Shown piece by piece: positions 1 through 8,492 of a DNA stretch of 64,000 bases. Each line of letters opens with the position of its first letter. Positions within the stretch are counted from its first letter, which is position 1. The stretch spans positions 1-64,000 of the forward strand of contig JAZSJZ010000001.1 in NCBI GenBank assembly GCA_045534575.1. Reading direction: 5' to 3'. A model generated the notes under the pieces. The model made no database searches, was not told the origin of the DNA, and worked only from the letters and a program-made list of their open reading frames with translations. The stretch comes from UBA4636 sp045534575. Lineage in GTDB: Bacteria > Bacillota > Clostridia > Christensenellales > Borkfalkiaceae. The position numbers and the translations under genes were made by a program.

Positions 1-1
1 A

Positions 2-169
2 GAAGTTATTAAGCAACTTGCAGTCGAAGGTATGACGATGGTTATCGTAACCGACGAGTTAAAATTTGCCGAAAAAATAGCATCAAAAATCGTTTTCTTA
101 AACGAAGGCAATATTTTGGAAGTTGGTACTCCTGATGAAATTTTTAAAAAATATAAACTAAAAATTTAA
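2..169 (+). CDS. C-terminal fragment of an amino-acid ABC transporter ATP-binding protein (GlnQ type)
   Basis: The reading frame enters from the left edge and ends with TAA at 167-169, giving about 55 residues. The text EGMTMVIVTDEL followed by FAEKIASKIVFLNEG and VGTPDEIF matches the end of polar amino-acid uptake ATPases, in which this part follows the Walker B strand. Such proteins power uptake of amino acids through a membrane permease. The residue after the VT strand is Asp, where the family normally has the switch (H-loop) histidine in VTHE; the codon is clearly GAC. Walker A, signature and Walker B motifs lie outside the window, so activity cannot be judged. Confidence 0.85.
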   Translation, partial: EVIKQLAVEGMTMVIVTDELKFAEKIASKIVFLNEGNILEVGTPDEIFKKYKLKI

Positions 170-173
170 ATAC

Positions 174-207
174 CTCGCCCTATAAGTTGATTATCGGGCG
201 AGTTTTA
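174..207 (+). terminator. Intrinsic terminator of the ABC ATPase gene
   Basis: CTCGCCC (174-180) pairs with GGGCGAG (196-202) and is followed by TTTT. It begins 5 nt after the stop codon. Its loop is a copy of the dispersed CTATAA-N5-TTATC element. Confidence 0.8.
179..196 (+). repeat. Dispersed CTATAA-N5-TTATC element, copy 1 (terminator loop)
   Basis: First of about 18 copies seen in the window. The core is CTATAA, five variable bases (here GTTGA), then TTATC; many other copies carry AAAAGTKGGG immediately before CTATAA. This copy forms the loop of the terminator at 174-207. Confidence 0.7.
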
Positions 208-213
208 ATTTTT

Positions 214-244
214 AAGGGGCAAGTTCGTTTCGAACTTGCCCCTT
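214..244. terminator. Perfect 14-bp hairpin between convergent genes
   Basis: AAGGGGCAAGTTCG (214-227), a TTT loop and its exact complement (231-244) lie between the convergent ABC gene and pectate lyase gene. The U-tract is weak on both sides, so it may end transcripts or protect 3' ends. Confidence 0.5.
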
Positions 245-284
245 GCTTTTAATCACTTTCTTAACTTACAAATTTACTTTTAAT

Positions 285-2084
285 TTAGTTCTTGATAGGT
301 CCGCTAAACGCCATGCACTCTTGCTTTGCAGTTTGAGCATCGGTAAGATGTGAAACGTTAGATCTGCCTAAGGTTTTGCTATAGTAGAAATAAATGCTTT
401 GCGTATCAAAGTTTTTCCAGAAATTATTGTTCGCGCCATAAGCGTTGTTGTTTGAAACTGCTTGATCTCTTGACGAAACTTTAGAAAAACCGCTAGTTCC
501 AGAGCAATTAACTATTTCGTCATTAAACGATTTAACAACCCCTCCGCTTTGGAGAACGCAAGTGTTAGAGCAGTTTTCATAGTAGTTATACTCACTGAAA
601 ATATAAACGTTTGCTCTTGCGGAAATTGTTGAATTATTTCCCGAGAAATAGTTGTTATACATATGAATATTCGCTTGGCGTGCTAAAGGACAGCGTGCAT
701 TGCAGTTTTCATACCAGTTGTGGTGATAAGTTATTCCGTTTTGCATATCGCCGTCATCACCACCGCAAAGACCGGTTTTCTTGCAACCTTTTAGGTGGTT
801 ATACGATAGCGTTACATATTCGCATCTTTTAACGTCTAAACTGCCGTCGCCGTCAGCCTTATCGCTCTCGGTTGGGTTAGCGCAATAGCCTTTGTTAAAT
901 CTGTTGTTATGCACCCATGCATAGCGAACAGGAAAATAATCTACGCCTTCAGTAGGAAAATAATTTGAACTATAAACTGTTTGCGTGCCAATAATAGAAA
1001 CAGCGTCTTCAGGGTTGTTTTGAATGGTTAAGTTTCTAATTTCAACGCTTTCAGAAATGCCGTTTTGATCGGAAGAAATTGCAACGCCCCAGCCATCAAT
1101 ACAAGCATCAGTGCCAATGCCTTCAATCGTTAAGTTTTTAACGCCGTTAATTTTGGCTTGGCAACCGTTTTCTTTATCAGGCGCATACCAACCCGTTGCC
1201 TCGTTGTATCTTTCAGTATTGCCGGCAGGGTTTGTGATTTTACCAATCAAACGAACACAAACAGGGTGTTCTTCAGTGATTTTTGCAACGCCACGAGGCC
1301 AAGAAGAATAAACGGTTGAGTTTTGCGTGTTTAAAATATAGCCAATGCCCGTGCCTAAATATTCATAGCCTGGAACTGTTACCGTATTCATATTTTCTGG
1401 AGTAACGTAGATAACGATAGCCCCGTCTTTTAGCGTTCCGTCGTCTTTATAAGCGCCGATTCCGCCGTAATTAGTAAATTTTGCAAAATGATGAGCAAAA
1501 CCGCTTCTGTCGTGATTAGAAGTTACTTTAAGCCCGCCAATCTCAATGAAATTATTCTCGCCCGCTGGCTTTACCTTTACTGCGTAAGTTCCAACCTTAA
1601 GCCCTACAATATCTACCCTTGCTTTGCCCGAAAGTTGGCGTATAAGTTCGTTATCGACCTTTTTAAAGTCGCTATCGTTTTCGCCCATAACGTAAACTTC
1701 CGCACCAGAAACGCTTGTTGATGGCCAAGTTAAATATAAAGCCTCGTTATAAGCGCCGGTTATAAAATCGCTGGTTGCTATGCTGGTTCCGTTGTTCACG
1801 TATTCTCCAATAACTTGCGAATAGGAATTGCCACCTTGACTAGATGAAGAATTTCCACCTTGCTGTGACGATGAATTACCTTCAATAGAACTAGAAGAGT
1901 TTTGAGGTGAAGAACCTTCGCTACTTGAAGAACTTTCTTCATCGCCCGCACTATTCGTTGAACCTTGTTCGCTTGAAGAAGAATTACCGCTACTACTACT
2001 TGAGGAATTTTCTTCTTTATTGCAAGAAGCAAACGCAAAAAGCATAACCATTGCTAGTAAAAGACATAAAATCTTTCTTTTCAT
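285..2084 (-). CDS. Secreted lipoprotein pectate lyase, PL1 family
   Basis: 599 residues. The N-terminus is a lipoprotein signal peptide (hydrophobic core, then FASC), so the enzyme should be anchored outside the membrane. Residues about 25-95 are a Ser/Gly/Gln-rich linker. A beta-sandwich-like segment follows (about 110-190), then a right-handed beta-helix region of the Pec_lyase/Amb_all type: WVHNNRF, DGSLDVKRCEYVTLSYN, ITYHHNWYENC, RCPLARQANIHMYNNYF. In PL1 enzymes these carry the calcium-binding acidic residues and the catalytic Arg, which cleave alpha-1,4-galacturonan by beta-elimination. The start has AAGGGGG six bases upstream and a strong promoter. Family assignment is firm; exact substrate is not known. 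Confidence 0.88.
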   Translation of the reverse strand: MKRKILCLLLAMVMLFAFASCNKEENSSSSSSGNSSSSEQGSTNSAGDEESSSSSEGSSPQNSSSSIEGNSSSQQGGNSSSSQGGNSYSQVIGEYVNNGTSIATSDFITGAYNEALYLTWPSTSVSGAEVYVMGENDSDFKKVDNELIRQLSGKARVDIVGLKVGTYAVKVKPAGENNFIEIGGLKVTSNHDRSGFAHHFAKFTNYGGIGAYKDDGTLKDGAIVIYVTPENMNTVTVPGYEYLGTGIGYILNTQNSTVYSSWPRGVAKITEEHPVCVRLIGKITNPAGNTERYNEATGWYAPDKENGCQAKINGVKNLTIEGIGTDACIDGWGVAISSDQNGISESVEIRNLTIQNNPEDAVSIIGTQTVYSSNYFPTEGVDYFPVRYAWVHNNRFNKGYCANPTESDKADGDGSLDVKRCEYVTLSYNHLKGCKKTGLCGGDDGDMQNGITYHHNWYENCNARCPLARQANIHMYNNYFSGNNSTISARANVYIFSEYNYYENCSNTCVLQSGGVVKSFNDEIVNCSGTSGFSKVSSRDQAVSNNNAYGANNNFWKNFDTQSIYFYYSKTLGRSNVSHLTDAQTAKQECMAFSGPIKN

Positions 2085-2138
2085 ATTATCCCCCTTAGAA
2101 TAATTAAAAATTATTAATTAATTTTTACATTAAAATAA

Positions 2139-2167
2139 ATTATACGCTTTTTTGACTTTCTTGTCAA
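2139..2167 (-). promoter_or_regulatory. Promoter of the PL1 gene
   Basis: On the minus strand TTGACA (2162-2167) is separated by 17 bp from TATAAT (2139-2144), an exact sigma-A consensus, 55 nt before the ATG. Confidence 0.85.
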
Positions 2168-2210
2168 TAAATTTAAAAAAAATCGCAAAAAACTACTAAG
2201 AACCAATGAA

Positions 2211-2232
2211 AGCCGACGAAATTTCGTCGACT
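2211..2232 (-). terminator. Terminator of the YcxB-like gene
   Basis: An 11-bp stem (AGTCGACGAAA / TTTCGTCGGCT on the minus strand, with one G-U pair) followed by TTTCATT, 32 nt after the stop of the gene at 2264. Confidence 0.6.
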
Positions 2233-2263
2233 CCACTAGTAAACAATAATAAAATTCATTACT

Positions 2264-2761
2264 TTATTTAGTTTTTTTAACAATTCTAAAAATTTTAATT
2301 CTATTAACTTCGGAAATATATTTGCACGGAATTAAAAGATTTGACTTATCATACATACGAATAACGAGAAAATCTTTAACGTAAAAAATTTTCACAACGA
2401 AATATCGTTCGTATTTTCCAATAGCCTTAGTGGCGTCAATTCGCTTATTTATTAGATATTCTTCGTCTAGCGATAACTCATATTCCATTTCATAATCTTG
2501 TTTAAAGTGGCGAAAAATCTTCTTCGCTCTAGTTGTTACCCTAGAAATTCTAAAGAAACTAAGTGCAATTAAAACTAGCCCCATAAACGCTAAGATAAGC
2601 GGAAGTTTAATGCTTTCGCCACCAAACTTTATAACAAGTGAAATAAGCCCGTAAAGAAGAATTATTGCACCCAAAATTAAAAACGTTAAATTATCTCTAA
2701 CGGCAACCCTTTTTATGCCAAGTTGCAATTCAAAAGGCGTAATTTTATAATTAAAAACCAT
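2264..2761 (-). CDS. YcxB-like two-TM membrane protein of unknown function
   Basis: 165 residues. Two hydrophobic segments (about 24-46 and 51-71) are followed by a soluble beta-rich domain ending in a very basic tail. The layout (short N-terminus, hairpin of two membrane helices, then a PH-like domain) resembles the YcxB-like family of Firmicutes, whose function is unknown. The start is preceded by AAGGT at 6 nt. It lies between two pectate lyase genes on the same strand but has its own terminator, so a shared role is only a possibility. Confidence 0.6.
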   Translation of the reverse strand: MVFNYKITPFELQLGIKRVAVRDNLTFLILGAIILLYGLISLVIKFGGESIKLPLILAFMGLVLIALSFFRISRVTTRAKKIFRHFKQDYEMEYELSLDEEYLINKRIDATKAIGKYERYFVVKIFYVKDFLVIRMYDKSNLLIPCKYISEVNRIKIFRIVKKTK

Positions 2762-2795
2762 AATAATACCTTAAAAAATATTTCAAAAAAACCGT

Positions 2796-2822
2796 GTTAA
2801 TGAAGTTATAGCCTAACTTTTA
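2796..2822 (-). repeat. Dispersed CTATAA element, copy 2
   Basis: AAAAGTTAGG-CTATAA-CTTCA-TTAAC, starting at the stop codon of the pectate lyase gene; the TAA and following AAGT are part of the match. Confidence 0.6.
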
Positions 2823-4730
2823 CTTTCTAGAAGCTCCCAAATTCGCAGTTTTTCCTAAAACCCCCGTTGCCTTAATGGTGTTAGAGGTTTGCTCGTTTGA
2901 ATAGGTTGATTTTAGCCAATTTTGAGTTGAGAAATCCATTTTTCCCGCACCAACGTTGCCTTGCATAACAAGATAAAGTTCGGTTGGATTGAATAAAACG
3001 TAATCGTAGGTAAGCGCGTTTTTAAATGCATCAGTATCGAACGAGAGCGGAGGAATTGGGAACGGTTGCATTAAATTGCCATCGTTAATCGTTGAGTGCC
3101 CAAAGAAGGTGTATCTTCCGCTTTTTGAAACTTGAGTGTTTGTTTTATTATCGTAATTCCAAGAACGAGAAATTCCATCAACAGTATAGTAGGTTGAGAG
3201 CGCTTCAACACAGCCCGTGTAAGCGTCGCCTACGTTTTTGTTATTGTTGCGGAGCGGTGTGTTAATGCCGTCAATATAGCAATTTTCTAAAAGTAATTTA
3301 CCATAATTTGTGCCAAGCGAGCCGTTGGACGCAAACGACAACGCACTCGGCCATGAAATGCCTCTAGACTTAATAGAATTTTCTAGAGCATCAGCAGCGG
3401 ATGCATCGAAAATGCAGTTATAAACGTGCGCTTTACCCATTCTTAGTCTTGGAAGCCTTTCAGTGCAACCATAGTAGTAGTTATTGCAGTAAGTTATTCT
3501 AAAGTTTTCGTCGCCCGCAGAATTATCGGTATGCCCGATTAGGTGAACTTTCTTATTGATTGAAGCGTAGTCAATCATATCGTCAAAAGAAGCACCAGCA
3601 CTTCTTGCCGCATTATAGTTAGGGAAAGACGAGCGATTATCTTCAAGATAATTCATCATATCCATAAAGTCGCTATCGTCTTTGGTGTAAGGAATGAACG
3701 AGCACCAAGAAATTGTGATATCGGTTGCAGAATACTTGATATCAATCGTGCCGTCGTAAGGCTTAGTGAAGGTGCAGTGGTCTATCCAAATATTAGAAAC
3801 AGAGCCTTTATCCGCACGGATAGTAAAAGTATCCCAGTCGTTCTTATCGTAAGCACCGCTATCATCCCACTCCCATGCGCCAACGAACTTAATATTCCTT
3901 ATTATAACGTTTTCGCACGCAACGCCGTCTTGTGCACGCATTTGGAAACACGCATGGCTTAAGCAACTACCGTTCTTTGAAAATATGGTTAGGTTTTGAC
4001 GACCACCAATATAAATAGTAGAAACGCCTGTTTGCTTTAAGGTTGGGTGAACTGAAGGGCTGTTTGCTTCAATTACGTCAGAAAAGCCTTGCGCAACCGA
4101 GCCAATCTTATTCCAGCCAAGGTCGATATCGTTCATAACTTCAACAACTGCTGGGCGAGTGTTGAAGCCCGTATCACTTTTATCGTCATAATTTTTTCTG
4201 CCAATGGCTTTTATGAACTCTTCAGCGGTTGAAACTTGATAATAGTCAGCATCGCCAACGGAAAGATTGCCCCCACCCGTTACGTTCTTGCCATAGCCTT
4301 GAGAACTATAAAGCGCAACCGACGATTGAACACTCGTTCCGCTAAACGTTGCATTAGAATCGTTAATAGTATAAAGCGTTGGCGTTTTTGGGTCAGATAA
4401 ATCTCCCGACCAAGATGAATTACCACCTTGATTTTGATTTCCACCATTTCCGCCATTTCCAGCGTTTCCACTATTTTCGCCATTTCCAGCGTTGCCACCA
4501 TTTCCGTTTTGGCTAGTAGAATTTCCGCCGTCGCCACCGTTTTCACCCCAATATTGAGATGAATTCCCGCCGTCGCCACCGTTTCCGCCGTTACCTGCGT
4601 TACCGCCGTTTTCGTTTTGAACGCTCGAACTTTGATTTTCGCTACTACCCTCGCCTTGTTTTACCACTTCGCACGCGCAAAGCGACAAACTCAATAAAAG
4701 CGTGAGCAAAACAGCAATAATTTTTTTCAT
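2820..4730 (-). CDS. Secreted lipoprotein pectate lyase, PL1 family, with Gly/Asn-rich linker
   Basis: 636 residues from the ATG at 4730, chosen because AGGGGG lies 4 nt upstream and the protein then starts with MKKIIAVLL and a lipoprotein signal (LCAC). A low-complexity linker of repeated GNGGN/GDGGN units spans about residues 30-110. The catalytic beta-helix shows DHCTFTKPYDGTIDIK, ITISWCSF, VHLIGHTD, FRITYCNNYYY and ERLPRLRMGKAHVYNCIF, the PL1 pattern with the catalytic Arg in the RLPR segment. It should cut pectate outside the cell. It is distinct from the other PL1 here (different linker, longer loops after the SWCSF strand), so the two may differ in mode or substrate. Confidence 0.87.
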   Translation of the reverse strand: MKKIIAVLLTLLLSLSLCACEVVKQGEGSSENQSSSVQNENGGNAGNGGNGGDGGNSSQYWGENGGDGGNSTSQNGNGGNAGNGENSGNAGNGGNGGNQNQGGNSSWSGDLSDPKTPTLYTINDSNATFSGTSVQSSVALYSSQGYGKNVTGGGNLSVGDADYYQVSTAEEFIKAIGRKNYDDKSDTGFNTRPAVVEVMNDIDLGWNKIGSVAQGFSDVIEANSPSVHPTLKQTGVSTIYIGGRQNLTIFSKNGSCLSHACFQMRAQDGVACENVIIRNIKFVGAWEWDDSGAYDKNDWDTFTIRADKGSVSNIWIDHCTFTKPYDGTIDIKYSATDITISWCSFIPYTKDDSDFMDMMNYLEDNRSSFPNYNAARSAGASFDDMIDYASINKKVHLIGHTDNSAGDENFRITYCNNYYYGCTERLPRLRMGKAHVYNCIFDASAADALENSIKSRGISWPSALSFASNGSLGTNYGKLLLENCYIDGINTPLRNNNKNVGDAYTGCVEALSTYYTVDGISRSWNYDNKTNTQVSKSGRYTFFGHSTINDGNLMQPFPIPPLSFDTDAFKNALTYDYVLFNPTELYLVMQGNVGAGKMDFSTQNWLKSTYSNEQTSNTIKATGVLGKTANLGASRK

Positions 4731-4805
4731 ATTACCCCCTAATTGAAAACAATTTTTCACTTTTTTTCTTCTTTAAAAACTATTTAGTTTTTACCCCATA
4801 AAAAC

Positions 4806-4834
4806 ATTATATATTTTCAAACAAACTTTGTCAA
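4806..4834 (-). promoter_or_regulatory. Promoter of the second PL1 gene
   Basis: TTGACA (4829-4834) and TATAAT (4806-4811) with a 17-bp spacer on the minus strand. The leader contains an 18-bp palindrome, AAAAACTA-TT-TAGTTTTT (4776-4793), that could be an operator or leader hairpin. Confidence 0.85.
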
Positions 4835-4881
4835 ACCTTTTTAAAGGCAAAAGGTTATCAATTAAACTCTAAAAACAACGC

Positions 4882-4915
4882 AAAAATCACGCCATTTTTA
4901 AACAAAATGGCGTGA
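4882..4915 (-). terminator. Terminator of the kinase operon
   Basis: TCACGCCATTTT (4887-4898) pairs perfectly with 4904-4915 around a 5-nt loop; on the minus strand the stem is followed by TTTTT. Confidence 0.85.
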
Positions 4916-4939
4916 TAACGGGCTTATAGCCCCACTTTT
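4914..4939 (-). repeat. Dispersed CTATAA element, copy 3
   Basis: Full-length copy with N5 = GCCCG. It starts in the stop codon of the kinase gene and runs into the foot of the terminator stem. Confidence 0.75.
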
Positions 4940-5861
4940 ATAATTTTCTTACGGTGAGCTTATCTAAAATCTCAAGGTATTTATCTTTAGTGAAAAGATT
5001 AGTTCCCGACGTTGTTACCGACGCAGTTCCTGCGGCAACTGCACGCATAAGAACGTTTTCTGGGCTTTGGTTTTCTAAAATTGCAACGCACGCCGAAGCC
5101 ACTAAAGAATCGCCCGCGCCAACGGTTGAGTTAACGGCAACGTTTGCGCTTTTGCAAAAATAACTATCTTTTCCGTCGGTCAAAATTGCACCGCCCGAGC
5201 CTAATGATAATAAAACGTATTTTGCGCCAAGTTTAATAATCTCGTTGCACGCTTCTAGCATTTCGTCATAATTTTTAAGCCTTCTATCGGCAAACTTTTC
5301 TAGTTCCGCTAGGTTTGGCTTAACCATAAAAACTCCCGCCTTTAGCGCCTCGAAAAGATTTTCCTTTTCGCAATCGACAACGATTTTAGCCTTTTTGTTA
5401 ACGGCTTTACAAAGTTCATAGTAGTAACTAGCGTCAACCCCTCGAGGGAGCGAGCCCGAAATTATAACGATATCTGCCTCGCTAGACAAATTTTCAACTA
5501 AACTAAGGAGTTCTTTTTGCTTAGAAACAGGAACTTTATCGCCCCTATCGTTGATTTCAGTCATCATAGACTTGCCGTCTATAATTTTGTAATTTACTCT
5601 AACCGAGCCTTTCGTCCAAACGAAATGGTTATCAACGCCCTCATTATTTAGCGCCCTAGAAAACCTTTTGCCACCCGTTTCGAACATAAACCCGGTTGCG
5701 ATAACCTTTCCGTCTAATCTAGAAACGCCAACCGCGCTGTTTAACGCCTTGCCGGACATATTCTCCTGCTTATGTTCAACGCGGTTAAGCCTACCTATTT
5801 TTAAATCTTCAACCTCAATCGTGCAGTCAACGCACGGATTGGGACAGACCGTCAATATCAT
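4938..5861 (-). CDS. fruK: PfkB-family sugar-phosphate kinase, probably 1-phosphofructokinase
   Basis: 307 residues, the usual length. MILTVCPNPCVDCTIEV at the start, IISGSLPRGV in the middle, MVKPNLAEL, and the GAGDS anion-hole/catalytic Asp motif near residue 249 place it in the PfkB family branch of 1-phosphofructokinase and tagatose-6-phosphate kinase. It would phosphorylate fructose 1-phosphate or a related sugar phosphate with ATP. No PTS permease or DeoR regulator is beside it, so the substrate is uncertain. It starts 6 nt after the EF-G-like gene and has its own terminator downstream, so the two are co-transcribed. Confidence 0.78.
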   Translation of the reverse strand: MILTVCPNPCVDCTIEVEDLKIGRLNRVEHKQENMSGKALNSAVGVSRLDGKVIATGFMFETGGKRFSRALNNEGVDNHFVWTKGSVRVNYKIIDGKSMMTEINDRGDKVPVSKQKELLSLVENLSSEADIVIISGSLPRGVDASYYYELCKAVNKKAKIVVDCEKENLFEALKAGVFMVKPNLAELEKFADRRLKNYDEMLEACNEIIKLGAKYVLLSLGSGGAILTDGKDSYFCKSANVAVNSTVGAGDSLVASACVAILENQSPENVLMRAVAAGTASVTTSGTNLFTKDKYLEILDKLTVRKL

Positions 5862-5867
5862 TTATTA

Positions 5868-7922
5868 TTATTCCGCCTTTGAAGCCTTAGCCTCTTTAAT
5901 TATTTTTTCTTCGGCTTGTTTAGAAACTTCTTCGTAACGAGCAAACTCAGTGGTGAACTTACCACGACCTTGAGTCATACTTCTCAAATCGATAGCGTAT
6001 TTAACGAGTTCGGCTTGAGGTGCTTCGGCAGAAATAACCGTTTTGCCGTCAACTTGGTCAGTTCCCAAAATTCTACCGCCACGCTTGTTCATATCGCCCA
6101 TAATATCGCCCATATAACTTTCAGGAACGGTAATTTCAAGGCGCATAACAGGCTCTAAGATGCAAGGGGAAGCCTTTGCAACGCCGTCAGCATAAGCAAG
6201 TTTAGCCGCAGTTACGAACGCAATTTCTTTTGAATCTACTGGGTGATATTTACCATCGAACAGCGTGCATTTTAAGTTAACCATAGGATAACCCGCTAAA
6301 ACGCCTTCTTTGATAGCCTCTCTTAAACCCTTATCAACAGCAGGGATAAATTGCCTTGGAACAGCACCGCCAACAACCTCGTCAACGAACTCGTAAAGCC
6401 CGTCAGCCGCGCCCGGTTCAAAGCGAACTGAACAGCAACCAAACTGACCTGCGCCACCCGATTGCTTTTTGTGCTTACCTTCAGCCTCTGCTTTTTTCTT
6501 AACCGTTTCACGATAAGCAATCTTTGGTTCTTTCAATAACGCCTCGCAACCAAATTTGCTCTTTAACTTCTTGCATAAAATTGCAAGTTGAGTATCGCCA
6601 AGCCCCGATAACAACATTTCGCCCGTTTCGGCGTTCTTGGTAACGGTGAAGGAAATATCTTCGTCTTTTAACTTGTTAAGACCGCCAAACACTTTATCTT
6701 CTTCGCCTTTCTTAGCGGCAGAAACAGACATTGAGTAAACAGGAGAAGGGATTGCGAATTGGTCGAATATGTATCCGCCAGATTCCGAAAGCGTATCACC
6801 GGTAGAAGTGTCGCTAAGTTTTGCAACAGCGCCGATATCGCCGGCAGAGAGCGATGAAACGCTATCTTGCTTCTTGCCCTTAATGCAGTAAAGCGCGGTT
6901 ATCTTCTCGTCTTTACCGCTATTAGAATTCTTTAAGGTCATACCAGGGGTAACCGTTCCGCGAATAACCTTGAAAATGTTAAGCTTACCAACGAACGGGT
7001 CAACGATAGTTTTGAACACGCGAAGAATAGTTGAACCGCCTTCTTCGCAAACGATTTCTTTAATTTCGTCGCCTTTCTTGATCTTAAATGGAACAGCGTC
7101 GTTAGGAGATGGGAAAAGCGAAATGATCTTGTTCATAAGATTTAGAACGCCTTTGTTATACATAGCCGTTCCGCCGAAAACAGGAATACAACTACCCGCC
7201 TTAACACCAATCTTAACGCCCTTTTCAATCTCTTCGGTGGTTAAAGTGCCTTCGTCGAAATACTTATCTAAAAGCTGTTCGTCGTTAGAAGCGGCAACCT
7301 CGGTGAGTTCGCCTAAAAGTTCTTGATATTCGTCCTTTAAACTATCAGGCATAGCCTCTTGGATAACGCCAGCGCCGTCAAAGAACTTTCCGCTAGAAAT
7401 ATCAACCCAACCACGGAAGCGGTCGCCTTCCATATAAGGAAGAATACACGGAGCAATTTTTTGTGGGTATTTAGCCATTATTGCTTGAACAGTGTCGTGA
7501 TAACGGATGTTATCTTTATCGAGCCCGCTCATAAAAATCATAGTTGGAATACGGTTTTTAATACAATAATCAAGCGCAAGTTCGGTACCAACGCTCATAG
7601 AGCCTGACGCGCTCGTAACGATAACAGCGCCAGCAACTACCGATAGCGCTTGAATCATTTCACTTTCAAAATCGAAAAAGCCGGGAACGTCAATAACGTT
7701 GAATTTAACGCCGTTATAAACGCCGTAGCCTAAAGACATAGAAATGGAAGTTTTTCTTGCAATTTCTTCAGCATCGTAATCGCTAACGGAGTTTCCATCG
7801 TCAACCTTACCCAATCTATCAATCGCTTTAAGATTGAATAAAATAGCCTCCATTAAAGTCGTTTTGCCTTCGCCAGCATGGCCGATTAAAGCAATGTTTC
7901 TAATGTTTTGAATATTAGCCAT
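5868..7922 (-). CDS. EF-G-like translational GTPase (EF-G2 type) with altered GTPase motifs
   Basis: 684 residues from the ATG at 7922, preceded by AGGTGA at 5 nt; a GTG three codons earlier overlaps that site and is less likely. Domain order is that of EF-G: GTPase domain, domain II, then III, IV (GGAVPRQFIPAVDKG) and V (GRILGTDQVDGK). The P-loop reads GHAGEGKTT. The switch II motif is DVPGFFDF, where EF-G has DTPGHVDF, so the catalytic His is Phe. The NKMD position reads SGLD. Altered motifs of this kind are typical of EF-G2 paralogues of unclear role; canonical fusA is present separately at 50120. It could act in ribosome rescue or stress rather than bulk elongation. Confidence 0.85.
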   Translation of the reverse strand: MANIQNIRNIALIGHAGEGKTTLMEAILFNLKAIDRLGKVDDGNSVSDYDAEEIARKTSISMSLGYGVYNGVKFNVIDVPGFFDFESEMIQALSVVAGAVIVTSASGSMSVGTELALDYCIKNRIPTMIFMSGLDKDNIRYHDTVQAIMAKYPQKIAPCILPYMEGDRFRGWVDISSGKFFDGAGVIQEAMPDSLKDEYQELLGELTEVAASNDEQLLDKYFDEGTLTTEEIEKGVKIGVKAGSCIPVFGGTAMYNKGVLNLMNKIISLFPSPNDAVPFKIKKGDEIKEIVCEEGGSTILRVFKTIVDPFVGKLNIFKVIRGTVTPGMTLKNSNSGKDEKITALYCIKGKKQDSVSSLSAGDIGAVAKLSDTSTGDTLSESGGYIFDQFAIPSPVYSMSVSAAKKGEEDKVFGGLNKLKDEDISFTVTKNAETGEMLLSGLGDTQLAILCKKLKSKFGCEALLKEPKIAYRETVKKKAEAEGKHKKQSGGAGQFGCCSVRFEPGAADGLYEFVDEVVGGAVPRQFIPAVDKGLREAIKEGVLAGYPMVNLKCTLFDGKYHPVDSKEIAFVTAAKLAYADGVAKASPCILEPVMRLEITVPESYMGDIMGDMNKRGGRILGTDQVDGKTVISAEAPQAELVKYAIDLRSMTQGRGKFTTEFARYEEVSKQAEEKIIKEAKASKAE

Positions 7923-7944
7923 AAATATCACCTACCATTGTATT

Positions 7945-7961
7945 TTTGGGGATGCCCCAAA
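7945..7961 (-). promoter_or_regulatory. Leader hairpin of the EF-G-like gene
   Basis: TTTGGGG-CAT-CCCCAAA lies in the 5' leader between the promoter and the ribosome site. There is no U-tract, so it may affect mRNA stability or translation. Confidence 0.45.
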
Positions 7962-7976
7962 TTAGTGTCCTTATCT

Positions 7977-8005
7977 ATTATATAATAAATAATCTCCTTT
8001 TTCAA
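7977..8005 (-). promoter_or_regulatory. Promoter of the EF-G-like gene
   Basis: Minus-strand TTGAAA (8000-8005), 17-bp spacer, TATAAT (7977-7982). The remaining intergenic stretch up to 8213 is A/T-rich and holds nothing else I can name. Confidence 0.8.
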
Positions 8006-8213
8006 TAGGTATTTGAAAATTTATTGATATTTTTTTAAAAAAGCCCATTTTATGCCACTTTTTAACTGCTCAAAACGCCGTTTTTCGACATTTTTTATAT
8101 GGACTTTTCAGCACTCAAGATATAAAAAATAATTGAAACAAGCCGATTTTTTTGCCAATTTTTAGTAAAGATACAGCACTTTTTTAAATATAACAAATAA
8201 TATGCAGGTACGG

Positions 8214-8242
8214 TTGATTTTCGGAAAAGGTTATGGTATAAT
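8214..8242 (+). promoter_or_regulatory. Promoter of the Cys-rich protein gene
   Basis: TTGATT (8214-8219), 17-bp spacer, TATAAT (8237-8242) on the plus strand, leaving a leader of about 45 nt. Confidence 0.85.
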
Positions 8243-8294
8243 GATGATAATATATAGAAAAAATCTATATAAATTTACAAAAGGAGAAAAAAGA

Positions 8295-8474
8295 ATGGAA
8301 AAGAAAGAAATTAAAGTAGTTAAATTGCCCGAAGGCAAATGTTGCACGTTGTATTGTGGAGATTGTTCCTATTTCAACCCCGCTAAAACGAGCTACGGTA
8401 AGTGCTGGTGCGGTTATTATAAGAGCTATTCGAGAAACTCAAGCAACATCGCTTGCAGCAACTTCCGCAGATAA
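8295..8474 (+). CDS. Small Cys-rich protein, probably metal binding, function unknown
   Basis: 59 residues from the ATG at 8295, which has AAAGGAG 8 nt upstream; the longer open frame from 8202 would start before the mapped promoter. Seven cysteines (16, 17, 21, 24, 37, 39, 54) in the patterns CC-x3-CxxC and CxC suggest one zinc or iron-sulfur site. There is no signal peptide or membrane segment. I do not recognise the family. It has its own promoter and terminator and is followed by the JAMM-motif gene on the same strand; terminator read-through could link them. Confidence 0.8.
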   Translation: MEKKEIKVVKLPEGKCCTLYCGDCSYFNPAKTSYGKCWCGYYKSYSRNSSNIACSNFRR

Positions 8475-8492
8475 TCAAAAGTCGGAAATTTA

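Noticed and set aside
8202..8294. N-terminal extension of the Cys-rich protein
   Set aside because: The promoter at 8214-8242 lies within it, and the ATG at 8295 has a strong ribosome site.
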